A stretch of DNA of 64,000 nucleotides, from NCBI GenBank assembly GCA_034506175.1, contig JAPDQB010000001.1, positions 186,001 to 250,000 on the forward strand, written 5' to 3'. The notes beneath the pieces are model-generated. The model searched no databases and had not been told where the DNA came from. It saw only the letters and a program-made list of their open reading frames with translations. The stretch is from a candidate division KSB1 bacterium. GTDB taxonomy: Bacteria; Zhuqueibacterota; Zhuqueibacteria; Zhuqueibacterales; Zhuqueibacteraceae. The position numbers and the translations under genes were made by a program. Below are positions 52,955 through 62,877 of the stretch, piece after piece (position 1 is the first letter of the stretch; every line of letters begins with the position of its first letter).

Positions 52955-55705
52955 ATGAAAACCAACAAACCCAATCAGCTCCGCGCACAACGCGAGGGAG
53001 CCACTGCCCACTCTCTTGCCTGGCACGCCCTCGCAGAAGAGGCGGTGTATCGCAAGCTCCAAGCCAACCCGGAAGGCCTCACCCCGGCGCAGGTGGAAGA
53101 ACGGCTGCACGAATTCGGCAAAAATATTCTGCCGAGCAAAAAGCCGCCCACGCTGCTGCAAGTGGTGCTGCACCAGTTCACCAGCCCGCTGATCTACATT
53201 CTGCTGATTGCCGGCGTCGTCGCACTGGCCATCGGAGACGTCAAAGATGCCGGCTTCATCTTCGCGGTGATTCTGCTCAACGCCGCCATCGGCACGGTGC
53301 AGGAATGGCGCGCCGAGCAAAGCGCGCATGCCCTGCAAGTTCTGTTGAAGATCAAAGCGCGCGTGCGCCGTGATGGGCGCCAGCAAACCATTCCGGCGGA
53401 AGACTTGGTTCCCGGCGACATCGTCTTGCTCGAATCCGGCGAAAAAGTTCCAGCGGATTTGCGCTTCGTGCAGGTCAACAACTTGACCATCGATGAAGCC
53501 TTCCTGACCGGCGAATCTATCCCTGCGGAAAAAAGTTTGTCATTGCTGCGCGAAGACACGCCGGTGAGCGACCGCAAAAACATGGGCTATGCCGGCGCCA
53601 CCGTCGTCACCGGCCGCGGCACCGGCCTCGTCGTTGCCACTGGCGCGCACACCGAAGTCGGCAAAATCGCGCGCTCCCTCACCGAAGAGGAAGGCGCCAA
53701 ACCGCCGCTGGTCATCCGCATGGAACGCTTCGCCCGCCAAGTCAGCTTGATCGTGCTGGTGTTCGCCGTTCTCTTGGGTCTGCTCTCGGTCTCGCGCGGC
53801 GTCGAATTTCGTGACGTCTTTTTTTTGATGATCGCCATGGCGGTCTCGGCCATTCCCGAGGGTTTGCCGGTGGCCATGACGGTGGCGCTCTCGCTCGCCA
53901 CCGGCCGCATGGCCAAGCGGCAAGTGATTGTGCGCAAGCTGATGGCCGTGGAAAGTCTGGGAAGCTGCACCACAATCGCGAGCGACAAAACCGGCACGCT
54001 GACCGTGAATCAGCAAACGGTGAAATTGATCGTGTTCCCCGAGGGCACGCGCGTGCAGATCAGCGGCCAGGGCTACAATGACGAAGGCGAGGCCAGCCGC
54101 GAAGACGGCGGCTCAATTGACGAAGCTTTGCAGACGCGCTTGCTCGGTTTGGCGCGCGCCGGTGTTCTGTGTAACGAAGCCTCGCTCACCAACGAAAACG
54201 GAACGTGGAAACACAGCGGCGACGCCATGGATGTTGCCCTGCTGGCACTGGGACGAAAACTGAAATTGGATCCCGAAGGCGAACGCAAAAAATTTACCCT
54301 TGCCGCCGAGATTCCGTTCGAATCTGAAAAGCGCTACGCCGCCACCGCCTATCGCAACAATGGCAACATTGAAGTCGCTGTGAAGGGCGGCGTCGAAGCG
54401 GTGTTGCCTTTTTGCAGCCGCATGTCAACTTCCTCCGGCGATCAACCGCTGGATGAGGACAGCCTTTTGCGCCAGGCGCAAGAGCTGGCCGAGCATGGCT
54501 ATCGTGTGCTCGTCATCGCCGGCGGCTCGCTCGCAGAGGCCGGCGATCTTTCACAATTCGACGAATCGCAGTTGGCGGAACTCGCGGTGTTGGGATTGGT
54601 GGGATTCATCGATCCGCTGCGTCCGGAGGTGCGCGATGCCGTTGCCGTTTCCCGACAAGCCGGCGTGAAAGTGATCATGATCACCGGCGATCATCCGGCC
54701 ACGGCGCTTGCCATCGCCAAAGAATTGCAGATTGCCGAATCGGTTGAGCAAGTGATCAGCGGACAGGAGTTGGATGAAATCGGCGGATATGACACGCCGG
54801 AATTTTTTGAGCGCATCAAACACGTCACCGTGTTTGCCCGCGTCACCCCGCAGCAGAAGCTGCATATTGTCGATGGCTTGGTGAAGCTGGGCGAATTTGT
54901 GGCGGTCACCGGCGACGGCGTCAACGACGCACCGGCCCTGCGCCGTGCCAACATCGGCGTCGCCATGGGCTCCGGCACCGACATCGCCAAAGACACCGCG
55001 CTGATGATCGTGACCGACGACAACTTCGCCTCGATCGTGGCCGGCATTGAAGAAGGACGCTTCGCTTACGCCAACGTGCGCAAGGTGACACTGCTCTTGA
55101 TTTCCACCGGCGCGGCGGAGTTGATCCTGATCGGTGGCGCCACGCTCATGGGATTGCCGACGCCTTTGCTCGCGGTGCAAATTCTCTGGTTGAACTTGGT
55201 GACCAATGGCATCCAAGACGTGGCGCTGGCATTCGAAGCCGGCGAGAAGGGTGTCATGAAACTACCGCCGCGCCGGCCCACGGAGGGCATCTTCAACCGC
55301 AAAATGATCGAGCAAGTGCTAACCAGCGGCGTCACGATGGCACTCGTCTGTTTGGGCGCGTGGATCATTCTGCTCAACCGCGGCTGGGAAGAGACCAGCG
55401 CCCGCAATGCCCTGCTCACGCTGTTGGTGCTCATGCAATTTTATCACGTGCTCAATTGCCGCTCGGAATACCGTTCCGCCTTTCGCGTTCCGCTGCGCAA
55501 CAACACCGTTCTCATGTTCGGCATGCTCGCGGCATTCGGCATTCACGTGCTGGCCACGCAATGGCCGCCGCTGCAAGCGCTGCTGCGCACCAGCCCCCTG
55601 CCGCTCGAGCAGTGGCTGATCTTCGGCGCCCTCGCCGCGGTGATCATGGTTGTCATGGAAATCTACAAGCGGGTGAAAAAGATGCCATTGTTGGCGGAAG
55701 GTTAG
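52955..55705 (+). CDS. Cation-transporting P-type ATPase (type II, calcium-like)
   Basis: A 916-residue P-type ATPase of the SERCA/PMR-like class. It has the N-terminal cation_ATPase_N region (VYRKLQANPEGLTPAQVEER), the TGES actuator (FLTGESIPAEKS), the membrane PEGLP (Pro301), and the phosphorylation site DKTGTLT (Asp344). GDGVNDAPAL and MGSGTDIAKD close the P domain. PEGLP with ten helices suggests Ca2+ or Mn2+. It starts 31 bp after array B with a poor ribosome site. Confidence 0.95.
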   Translation: MKTNKPNQLRAQREGATAHSLAWHALAEEAVYRKLQANPEGLTPAQVEERLHEFGKNILPSKKPPTLLQVVLHQFTSPLIYILLIAGVVALAIGDVKDAGFIFAVILLNAAIGTVQEWRAEQSAHALQVLLKIKARVRRDGRQQTIPAEDLVPGDIVLLESGEKVPADLRFVQVNNLTIDEAFLTGESIPAEKSLSLLREDTPVSDRKNMGYAGATVVTGRGTGLVVATGAHTEVGKIARSLTEEEGAKPPLVIRMERFARQVSLIVLVFAVLLGLLSVSRGVEFRDVFFLMIAMAVSAIPEGLPVAMTVALSLATGRMAKRQVIVRKLMAVESLGSCTTIASDKTGTLTVNQQTVKLIVFPEGTRVQISGQGYNDEGEASREDGGSIDEALQTRLLGLARAGVLCNEASLTNENGTWKHSGDAMDVALLALGRKLKLDPEGERKKFTLAAEIPFESEKRYAATAYRNNGNIEVAVKGGVEAVLPFCSRMSTSSGDQPLDEDSLLRQAQELAEHGYRVLVIAGGSLAEAGDLSQFDESQLAELAVLGLVGFIDPLRPEVRDAVAVSRQAGVKVIMITGDHPATALAIAKELQIAESVEQVISGQELDEIGGYDTPEFFERIKHVTVFARVTPQQKLHIVDGLVKLGEFVAVTGDGVNDAPALRRANIGVAMGSGTDIAKDTALMIVTDDNFASIVAGIEEGRFAYANVRKVTLLLISTGAAELILIGGATLMGLPTPLLAVQILWLNLVTNGIQDVALAFEAGEKGVMKLPPRRPTEGIFNRKMIEQVLTSGVTMALVCLGAWIILLNRGWEETSARNALLTLLVLMQFYHVLNCRSEYRSAFRVPLRNNTVLMFGMLAAFGIHVLATQWPPLQALLRTSPLPLEQWLIFGALAAVIMVVMEIYKRVKKMPLLAEG

Positions 55706-55730
55706 AATCTTGATTTGGTATTGCAAACAA

Positions 55731-55789
55731 GCAAAATAATTTTTTGGCAGGATGATTACAAAATTATCCTGTCGAGTACTCATCCTGCC
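55731..55789. repeat. GGCAGAAT element, single copy
   Basis: Boxes GCAAAATAATT and GGCAGGATGATT face AATTATCCTGTC and ACTCATCCTGCC. It is a diverged four-box unit between the P-type ATPase and the protease fusion gene. Confidence 0.75.
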
Positions 55790-55861
55790 TTTTAAAGTTT
55801 TTGCTTTATCGTTTTGCCTTGAAATCAAAAAAATACCGCCTCTATTTCAGGGAATGAAGCC

Positions 55862-58800
55862 ATGCGCCTTTCATATCATTTTCAAATCCCGGCTTTTTTG
55901 TTCATCATCATTGCCGGCGCCGCCATCAATACCGCCCAGGCCCAATACTTTGGCCGCAACAAAGTGCAGTACGAAAGCTTCGATTTCAAAGTTCTCAAAA
56001 CCGCGCATTTCGACATTTACTATTATGCCGAAAAAGAGGAGGCGGTGCAGCACGCCGCGCGCCTGTCCGAACGCTGGTACGCCCGCGTGTCGCGCCTGCT
56101 GAATCACCAGCTCACTGGAAAACAGCCGCTGATTCTCTACGCCAACCAGCCGCACTTCCAGCAAACCAATGCCATCCAAGGCACGTTGGGAGAAGGAACC
56201 GGCGGCGTCACCGAGGCTTTCAAGCGCCGCATGGTGCAGCCGTTTGCCGGCTCGCTGGCAGAAACCGACCACGTGCTCGGACACGAGCTGGTGCATGCGT
56301 TTCAATTTGACCTCACCGGCGGCGGCAAACCCGGCGCCGGATTCCGTGCGCCAGGCGCGCTGCGATTGCCGTTGTGGTTCATCGAGGGCATGGCGGAATA
56401 CTTGACCCTCGGCCACGTCGATCCGCACACCGCCATGTGGATGCGCGATGCAGCGCGCGCCAAAAAGCTGCCCACCGTTCGCCAGCTTTCCGATCCGCGA
56501 TATTTCCCCTATCGCTTCGGCCAGGCGTTTTGGGCCTACGTCGCCGGCAGATGGGGCGACGAGATGGTGGGCAGGATCCTGCGCGACGCCGGCCAATCCG
56601 GCGACGTGGAAAAAGCCATCAAAGTTGTCCTCGGCGTCGAAGCCAAAGAATTATCCCAAGCCTGGCATGACGCGATTCATGCCGCGTATGATCCGCTTGT
56701 CGAGATCACGCAAACTCCCGACAAGTATGGCCGCTTGCTGATTTCGGACAAACAAGGCGGTGGCAACATCAATCTGGCACCGGCCCTCAGCCCGGATGGC
56801 AAACACATGGTTTTCTTCTCGGAGAAGGATTTGTTCTCCATCGACATGTTTCTCGCTGATGCCGAGACCGGAAAAATCTTGCGCAAAATCACCAACACTG
56901 CGATCGATCCGCATTTCGAGAGCTTGCAATTCATCAATTCCGCCGGCGCATGGGATGCGCAAAGCCGCCGCTTCGCTTTCGCCGCCATCAAGAAAGGCCA
57001 GCCGGTTCTCTCATTGCTCGATGTCCCTCGCAACCGCATGGAGCGCGAGATTACTTTGCGCGAGCTTGGCGAAATTCTCAATCCCACCTGGTCGCCGGAT
57101 GGCCGCTACATTGCCTTCTCCGCTCTCGTTGGCGGATTAACCGATTTGTACATTTACGATCTCGAGGCCGATAGTCTGCGGCAAATGACCAACGATGCTT
57201 TTGCCGACGTCCATCCGGCGTGGTCACCCGACGGCCAACACATTGCGTTCGTCACCGACCGCTTTTCCACCGAGCTGAGCAACCTCAAATTCGGCAACTA
57301 CCGTCTGGCGCTGATGAATCCCGTCACCGGCGCCATTCAGCCGGCGCCTGGTTTTGGCGACGCTAAAAACATCAACCCACAATGGTCTGCGGATGCCAAA
57401 AGCTTGTACTTTCTTTCCGATCAAAACGACATCACCAATCTCTATCGCGCCGATATGGCCAGCGGCGAGATTTATCAATTGACCAATCTCTATACCGGCG
57501 TTAGCGGCATCACCGCGCTCAGTCCGGCGCTCTCGGTTGCGTCGCGCGCCCCGCGTCTGGCATTCAGTGTTTTCGAAAACGGCAAGTATGGAATTTATTC
57601 GGTGGATTCGCCGGAGCAACTCGTCGGGGAAGAGCCTGCCAAGTGGCCAAATGACCGCAATCCTGCGGTCTTGCCGCCGGTGCAACGCGCCAATACCGAA
57701 GTGTTGGCCCTTATCAAAAATCCGGATTTCGGCCTGCCGGAGATGAGTGATGCCGTTGTAAGCGATTATCGGCCCAAGCTGTCGCTCGATTACATCGGCC
57801 AGCCGTATCTCGTTGCCGGCGTCGATCGCTTCGGCACGTATCTCGGCGGCGGCGTCTCGCTGTTTTGGAGCGACATGCTCGGCGATCACAATCTCGCGAC
57901 GATGTTGCAAGCCACCGGAAATTTCAAAGAGATCGCCGCCGTCGCCGCGTATCAAAATCTCAAACGGCGCTTGAACTGGGGCGCCACGATCCAGCAAATT
58001 CCCTACGTTGCCGGTGACTTTGCCTCTGGGTTCGGAGAAATCAACGGCACGCCCGTGTACGTGGAACAAGAGATTCGCTTGCGCCAGATCAACCGGGATA
58101 TTGCCGGCGTGCTGGGATATCCCTTCAGCCGGGCGCAACGGGTCGAGTTCTCGGCTGGTTATCGCCACATCAGCTTTGACTATGAAAGGAGAACGATTGC
58201 GGTTTCCAGAGTAACCGGCCAACTGCTTCTCGACAGAACGGAGGAGGTGCCCTCGCCTCGTTCGCTGAGTTTGGGTCAGGCGAGTGCGGCGCTGGTGTAC
58301 GACACCTCGATCTTCGGCGCCACCAGTCCCATTCTCGGCCAGCGCTATAGAATGGAAATATCGCCCAGCTACGGTTCGCTGTCATTATATTCGGCGCTGG
58401 CGGATTATCGCCGCTACGTGATGCCGGCGCGGCCCTTTACGCTGGCGGCGCGCGTTCTTCATTATGGCCGCTACGGCCGCGATGCGGAAGACGACCGGCT
58501 CTTTCCGTTGTTCCTGGGTTACGCCACGCTCGTGCGCGGCTATGATTTTAATTCCTTCAGCGCAAATGAATGCGAATCCAGCGCTACCGGCGATTGCCCG
58601 GTGGTGGATCAACTCTTCGGCAGCAAATTATTGGTGGGCAATTTCGAGCTGCGTTTCCCGCTGCTGGGCGTGCTCGGCTTGGGCGGAGGATATTACGGTT
58701 TTCTACCCATCGAGCTTGGCGCTTTTTACGACGCCGGCGTCGCCTGGACGAAGAACGAGAAGGCGTGGTTTCTCGATGGCAGCCGCAATTTGGTGCGCAG

Positions 58801-58924
58801 CGCCGGCGCCACTTTGCGGCTGAATCTGCTGGGCTTTGCCATTGCAGAGATCATTTTCGTCAATCCCATTGATCGCCCGAAAAAAGGCTGGCACTGGCAA
58901 TTCAGCCTGACGCCGGGGTTTTGA
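55862..58924 (+). CDS. Zinc protease / beta-propeller / outer-membrane barrel fusion
   Basis: A 1020-residue exported protein with three parts. After a signal peptide (about 1-28) comes a gluzincin-type protease domain with HELVH (His141, Glu142, His145) and a downstream Glu in LPLWFIEGMAEY. From about 285 to 590 there are TolB-like propeller repeats (LAPALSPDGKHMVFFS, LNPTWSPDGRYIAFS, VHPAWSPDGQHIAFVT). The last 370 residues form a BamA-like barrel with LGGGVSLFWSDMLGDHNL, ending GWHWQFSLTPGF. It may anchor a protease at the outer membrane. The substrate is unknown. Confidence 0.85.
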   Translation: MRLSYHFQIPAFLFIIIAGAAINTAQAQYFGRNKVQYESFDFKVLKTAHFDIYYYAEKEEAVQHAARLSERWYARVSRLLNHQLTGKQPLILYANQPHFQQTNAIQGTLGEGTGGVTEAFKRRMVQPFAGSLAETDHVLGHELVHAFQFDLTGGGKPGAGFRAPGALRLPLWFIEGMAEYLTLGHVDPHTAMWMRDAARAKKLPTVRQLSDPRYFPYRFGQAFWAYVAGRWGDEMVGRILRDAGQSGDVEKAIKVVLGVEAKELSQAWHDAIHAAYDPLVEITQTPDKYGRLLISDKQGGGNINLAPALSPDGKHMVFFSEKDLFSIDMFLADAETGKILRKITNTAIDPHFESLQFINSAGAWDAQSRRFAFAAIKKGQPVLSLLDVPRNRMEREITLRELGEILNPTWSPDGRYIAFSALVGGLTDLYIYDLEADSLRQMTNDAFADVHPAWSPDGQHIAFVTDRFSTELSNLKFGNYRLALMNPVTGAIQPAPGFGDAKNINPQWSADAKSLYFLSDQNDITNLYRADMASGEIYQLTNLYTGVSGITALSPALSVASRAPRLAFSVFENGKYGIYSVDSPEQLVGEEPAKWPNDRNPAVLPPVQRANTEVLALIKNPDFGLPEMSDAVVSDYRPKLSLDYIGQPYLVAGVDRFGTYLGGGVSLFWSDMLGDHNLATMLQATGNFKEIAAVAAYQNLKRRLNWGATIQQIPYVAGDFASGFGEINGTPVYVEQEIRLRQINRDIAGVLGYPFSRAQRVEFSAGYRHISFDYERRTIAVSRVTGQLLLDRTEEVPSPRSLSLGQASAALVYDTSIFGATSPILGQRYRMEISPSYGSLSLYSALADYRRYVMPARPFTLAARVLHYGRYGRDAEDDRLFPLFLGYATLVRGYDFNSFSANECESSATGDCPVVDQLFGSKLLVGNFELRFPLLGVLGLGGGYYGFLPIELGAFYDAGVAWTKNEKAWFLDGSRNLVRSAGATLRLNLLGFAIAEIIFVNPIDRPKKGWHWQFSLTPGF

Positions 58925-58932
58925 GGATTTTT

Positions 58933-58980
58933 GTAGTCGCACCTTCAGGCGCGGCACTCGCCTCGCCACAGCCAAAACTA
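58933..58980. repeat. GTAGTC-CCTTCAGGCG palindrome, copy 2
   Basis: Starts GTAGTCGCACCTTCAGGCG and ends AAAACTA. It matches the left half of 46107-46167 and abuts a GGCAGAAT element. Confidence 0.65.
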
Positions 58981-59033
58981 GAATGATTATTTGGCAAAAA
59001 AGTTTTAATCATTCTGCCGAACCATTGTTCCGC
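58978..59033. repeat. GGCAGAAT element, single copy
   Basis: Boxes TAGAATGATT and GGCAAAAAAGTT face TTAATCATTCTGCC and CATTGTTCCGC. It is the rightmost copy seen. Its left box supplies the first ATG of the permease frame. Confidence 0.7.
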
Positions 59034-59057
59034 ATTTATACTGCAACCACCGCGCTC

Positions 59058-60320
59058 ATGTCCTTTCTCTTTCTGATCTTGACCGGCTTCTTGCTTTCCC
59101 GCCTGGGTGTGCGCTACGGGCTGATTGAGCAATTTTTCGCGCGCGGCCTCGGCCGCCGCCACGATTCGATCACCAACTTCCTGCTCGCGCTGATGGCGAC
59201 AACCGCGGTGATTTCCATGTTCATTCCCAACTTCATCACCGCCCTGGCGTTGCTGCCGATTTTGGAAAATTTGCGAAAGCACTTTGAGCAACAGTATGCG
59301 CCACAGCTTGCGCGTCGCCTGACCACGGCCATGGTGCTGGCGGCGATTTATGGCTGCAACCTCGGCGGCATGGGCTCGCTTATCGGCAGTCCCGCCAACG
59401 CATTGATGCTGGGCGCGCTGGAATTGTATCAAGCCCCGGGCCGCGAAAAGATCAACTTTCTCTCCTGGTTCGGTTGGAGCCTGCCGCTGACCGCGATTTT
59501 AATCGGCTGTGCCTGGGTGCAATTGGTTTACGTGATCTTGCCTCGCGCCGTGCGCCGCGCGCGAGTCGAGCTGGCTCATTCCTCCTCTGAAAACCGCCCG
59601 CAAGGTATTGCCGGACGCGCGATACTGGCCATCGGGATTTGGCTGGCGTTCTGGAGCGCGCATTCTATTTTGCAAATATCGTTGCCGGCGCCGGAAGCCA
59701 GCCTTTCTCTGCGGGGTTTAAAAATCAGCTGGACGCATTGGGATAAGATTGCCGCCTGGTTCGGAATGCTGTATGTGCTGGTGTTGTTTACACCGCTCTT
59801 CACCGGCAGCGATCGCCGGCGTGAACCGATTTTGCGCTTTTCAGATTGCTTTCAGCAATTGCCGCTGCGCGCCTTCGGCGTGTTGCTGTTGGCGCTGGCA
59901 ATCGGCGGCGTTTTGATCGCGCTCCAAGCGCCGCAATGGGCGGCAACGCAGGTGAGCCAAATGCTGCCGCTGCAGGCCACGCCGTTCAGCCTGTATTTTT
60001 TTATGTGTTTCACCACCACGCTGGCGACGGAATTTTTCCACAACACCGCGGTGACGGTGGCGTTTTTTCCGGTGATGCACGCGTTGGCCGAGCGCCTGCT
60101 GCTCTCGCCGCTGCTCGCGCTCATGGCTGTGGGATTGGCCGCCACCAACGCCTTCATGCTGCCCATCAGCACGCCCGTCAACGCGTTGCTGTATGGCGGC
60201 GTCAAGCACGTCTCATTGAAAACCATGGCTGCTTCCGGGCTGCTGCTGGATTTCATCAGCGCGCTGGCCATGGCCTTGTTTTTGGCGCAGGTGATCCCGT
60301 GGTATTATGGACTACCTTGA
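59058..60320 (+). CDS. SLC13-like anion permease
   Basis: A 420-residue membrane transporter of the ArsB/SLC13 (ion transporter) group. Two matching halves each carry an N-T-like pore motif (GGMGSLIGSPANALM and NAFMLPISTPVNALLYG). The start is uncertain: the frame is open back to an ATG at 58983 inside a repeat, but the first membrane helix begins at the ATG 59058. Neither has a clear ribosome site. Substrate unknown. Confidence 0.85.
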   Translation: MSFLFLILTGFLLSRLGVRYGLIEQFFARGLGRRHDSITNFLLALMATTAVISMFIPNFITALALLPILENLRKHFEQQYAPQLARRLTTAMVLAAIYGCNLGGMGSLIGSPANALMLGALELYQAPGREKINFLSWFGWSLPLTAILIGCAWVQLVYVILPRAVRRARVELAHSSSENRPQGIAGRAILAIGIWLAFWSAHSILQISLPAPEASLSLRGLKISWTHWDKIAAWFGMLYVLVLFTPLFTGSDRRREPILRFSDCFQQLPLRAFGVLLLALAIGGVLIALQAPQWAATQVSQMLPLQATPFSLYFFMCFTTTLATEFFHNTAVTVAFFPVMHALAERLLLSPLLALMAVGLAATNAFMLPISTPVNALLYGGVKHVSLKTMAASGLLLDFISALAMALFLAQVIPWYYGLP

Positions 60321-60386
60321 CTTTCCGGCAAAGCGGAAGAGCAAAGGCCATTCGTGAGCTTTGATATCGACAGTGCCGCTCAGCAG

Positions 60387-60422
60387 CAAAGTTTTTCCAC
60401 CGGCATTCGTCGAAAAACTTTG
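60387..60422. terminator. CAAAGTTTTTC hairpin
   Basis: An 11-bp perfect inverted repeat, CAAAGTTTTTC (60387-60397) and GAAAAACTTTG (60412-60422), with a 14-base loop. It lies in the gap after the permease gene. It may stop transcription or be a repeat. Confidence 0.5.
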
Positions 60423-60518
60423 AGAGAGGGATAATGCGCCGGCAACCTCTTCCCGAATCACGCTGCCACAAGCTTTTCAAAATTTTGTTTTGATTTTGAC
60501 TTTCTCATTCGCAACCAA

Positions 60519-62672
60519 ATGAAACCAAGCCGATTTCGTGCCATTTTCGCTGTGGCGTGCTGCGTTCTCGGCATTCTGGCGATCACCAGCGGCCTCTTGC
60601 TCGCTTATGCCGCGCGCGTGTTGTTCGATGCCGAGACTTTTTCCCGCCGGCTCGCTGCCAGCCTGGCACAGCCTGGCGTCGCGTCATTCGTTGCCGAACG
60701 CCTCACCGATCGTCTCATTGCCGCGCGAACCGACCTGACCGGGTTACGGCCGATCATTTTGGTTGCCGCCCGTTCGGTTGTCTCTTCGGAGCCTTTTCGC
60801 GCCGTCGTTCGCCGCGCCGCAAAAAGCACCCACAAAGCGTTATTGTCCGAAACCGGTGAAAAAATCCTGCTCACCGCCGCGGATTTGGGCGTGCTGTTTC
60901 GCAGCGCTCTAGCAACCAATCCGGAGATCGCTCAAAAAATTCCGGAGCAAATAGTCGCCACCATCGCCAGCCTGGATGAAGCGCCGGGCGGAGAAATCGT
61001 TGCCAGTCTGCTGCGCCGCGCACAGCAACTGCGAATCCGCTATTGGATGCTGCTCATTTTCGGCGTGGCGCTGCTTGCCCTTGGCGTTTTGCTCGCCGTC
61101 GAAAAAAGGCACGCCCTCCTCAGAGTGGGCGTGAGCCTTGCCCTCGTCGCCGCGATACTGTCTCTCATCGCCCGCTTTGGCGGAAAAATTCTGGCCGCGT
61201 TTATTCATGACGCCGCGATCAGCGAGGCGCTGCCTGGCCTGTGGAGCGGTTTTTCCGCCGGCCTGATGAATTGGGCGCTCCTGCTCGGCGCCATCGGCCT
61301 CATTCTCGCGGCCGCATCGGCTTCGTTGCTCGAACGCCTGCGCCTGGCACAAATCGGCAGCAGGATTTGGCAATGGCTTAGCGCCGCGCCGAAAAGAAAA
61401 TTCACACACTTTCTGCGCGCCATCTTTTTTCTCATTATCGGCGCCCTTGCCGTAAAGTGGCCGAACGCCATGCTGTCCGTGCTCGGCCTCATCGCCGGCG
61501 CCGTGCTCTTCTTCCTCGGCCTGCGCGAGTTTTTCGAGGCGGCGTTCTATGCGCTTCCCAGGATGCAAAAAGACGAAGCGGAAGCATTGGCGGCAAACTG
61601 TGACAAACGTTTGAGCTTGGGCGCCATGATTATCGTCAGCTCTCTTGCACTCGTGCTGGTGGGCGCAACGCTTTTTTTCTTTTCCCGATCCGTGGCCACG
61701 ACGGACATGGCGCCTGAAATCGCCGCGTGCAACGGCTATCCCGAGCTGTGCGACCGCCGGTTGAACGAGGTGGTGTTCCCGACGACGCACAACTCCATGG
61801 CCGCCGCTGACATTTCGAATTGGATGTTCCCGAATCAGGAGAAAGGCATTCCCGAGCAGTTGCGTGACGGCATTCGCGCGTTTCTCATCGATGTTTATTA
61901 TGGCATTCCCGTAGGCGACAGAGTGAAAACGGTGCTCGCAGGTGAAGAAACAGCCGCCATAAAAAAATATGAGGCAACGCTCGGCCCGGAGGGAATCGCT
62001 GCGGCAGTGCGCATACGCAACCGTTTGATCGGAGGCGACGAAAAAAACCGCCAGGTCTATTTATGCCACGGCCTGTGTGAATTGGGTGCTTTGCCGTTGG
62101 TGCCGATACTGAAAAAAGTGCGGGAATTTCTCATCGCCAATCCCAATGAAGTTTTGATCGTCGTCATCCAGGATGAGGGCGTGGCCCCGCAGGACGTCGA
62201 GCAATGCTTTCAAGAAAGCGGGCTGATCGATTTCGTTTATCACGGCGCCGTGACCCCGCCCTGGCCGACCTTGCGCGAGATGATCGCCTCGGATCAACGC
62301 GTGCTGGTGATGGCCGAGAACAACAGCGCCAGCGTGCCGTGGTATCACGCCGCCTTCGAGGTGATGCAGGAAACGCCGTACACCTTCCGTCATCCCTCGG
62401 ATTTTTCTTGCGAACCGAACCGCGGCGGCGACAACGCCTCACTGTTTTTGTTGAACCACTGGATCGAAACCACGCCGCTGCCGCTGCCAAGCAACGCCGC
62501 GATCGTGAATGCCAATGATTTTCTCTTGCATCGCGCAAGACAGTGCCAGCAAGAGCGCGGCATGCTGCCCAACCTCATCGCGGTGGATTTTTACAGAACA
62601 GGTGATTTATTTGAGGTCGTCAAGACGCTAAATGGAATCAAAGCGCCGGGCGTCATTGCGGTGGCGAACTAA
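60519..62672 (+). CDS. Membrane protein with C-terminal PI-PLC-like phosphodiesterase domain
   Basis: A 717-residue protein. The N-terminal 400 residues have about seven to nine hydrophobic segments and a 125-residue loop after the first (beginning YAARVLFDAETFS). The last 300 residues match the PI-PLC X-domain-like group, with catalytic His424 in FPTTHNSM, RDGIRAFLIDVYYG, the second His517 in LCHGLC, and EVLIVVIQDEG. The domain likely faces the periplasm. The bacterial substrate is unknown; phosphoinositides are rare, so other phospholipids are more likely. Confidence 0.85.
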   Translation: MKPSRFRAIFAVACCVLGILAITSGLLLAYAARVLFDAETFSRRLAASLAQPGVASFVAERLTDRLIAARTDLTGLRPIILVAARSVVSSEPFRAVVRRAAKSTHKALLSETGEKILLTAADLGVLFRSALATNPEIAQKIPEQIVATIASLDEAPGGEIVASLLRRAQQLRIRYWMLLIFGVALLALGVLLAVEKRHALLRVGVSLALVAAILSLIARFGGKILAAFIHDAAISEALPGLWSGFSAGLMNWALLLGAIGLILAAASASLLERLRLAQIGSRIWQWLSAAPKRKFTHFLRAIFFLIIGALAVKWPNAMLSVLGLIAGAVLFFLGLREFFEAAFYALPRMQKDEAEALAANCDKRLSLGAMIIVSSLALVLVGATLFFFSRSVATTDMAPEIAACNGYPELCDRRLNEVVFPTTHNSMAAADISNWMFPNQEKGIPEQLRDGIRAFLIDVYYGIPVGDRVKTVLAGEETAAIKKYEATLGPEGIAAAVRIRNRLIGGDEKNRQVYLCHGLCELGALPLVPILKKVREFLIANPNEVLIVVIQDEGVAPQDVEQCFQESGLIDFVYHGAVTPPWPTLREMIASDQRVLVMAENNSASVPWYHAAFEVMQETPYTFRHPSDFSCEPNRGGDNASLFLLNHWIETTPLPLPSNAAIVNANDFLLHRARQCQQERGMLPNLIAVDFYRTGDLFEVVKTLNGIKAPGVIAVAN

Positions 62673-62719
62673 AGCAGATTCCTCGTGTAATGCCTCACTC
62701 TCCGGCGAGAAAACGTAGC

Positions 62720-62736
62720 GCAGTCATCCTGACTGC
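62720..62736. repeat. GCAGTCATCCTGACTGC palindrome
   Basis: A perfect 7-bp inverted repeat around TCC, in the context GTAGCGCAGTCATCCTGACTGCAAG. This is a widespread bacterial intergenic palindrome. It is one of the few features in the 205-bp gap before 62878. Confidence 0.55.
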
Positions 62737-62877
62737 AAGCAAGAGGTTTGCTCTACCCAACCGTACCAACCGTAATTGAACCATTATTTCTGCGCCTCGT
62801 TTTTGCTTGACTTGCGGGAAAAGATCAATATATTTTTATACGCATCGCTGCAAAATGATTATTTTAGGAGACGAACC

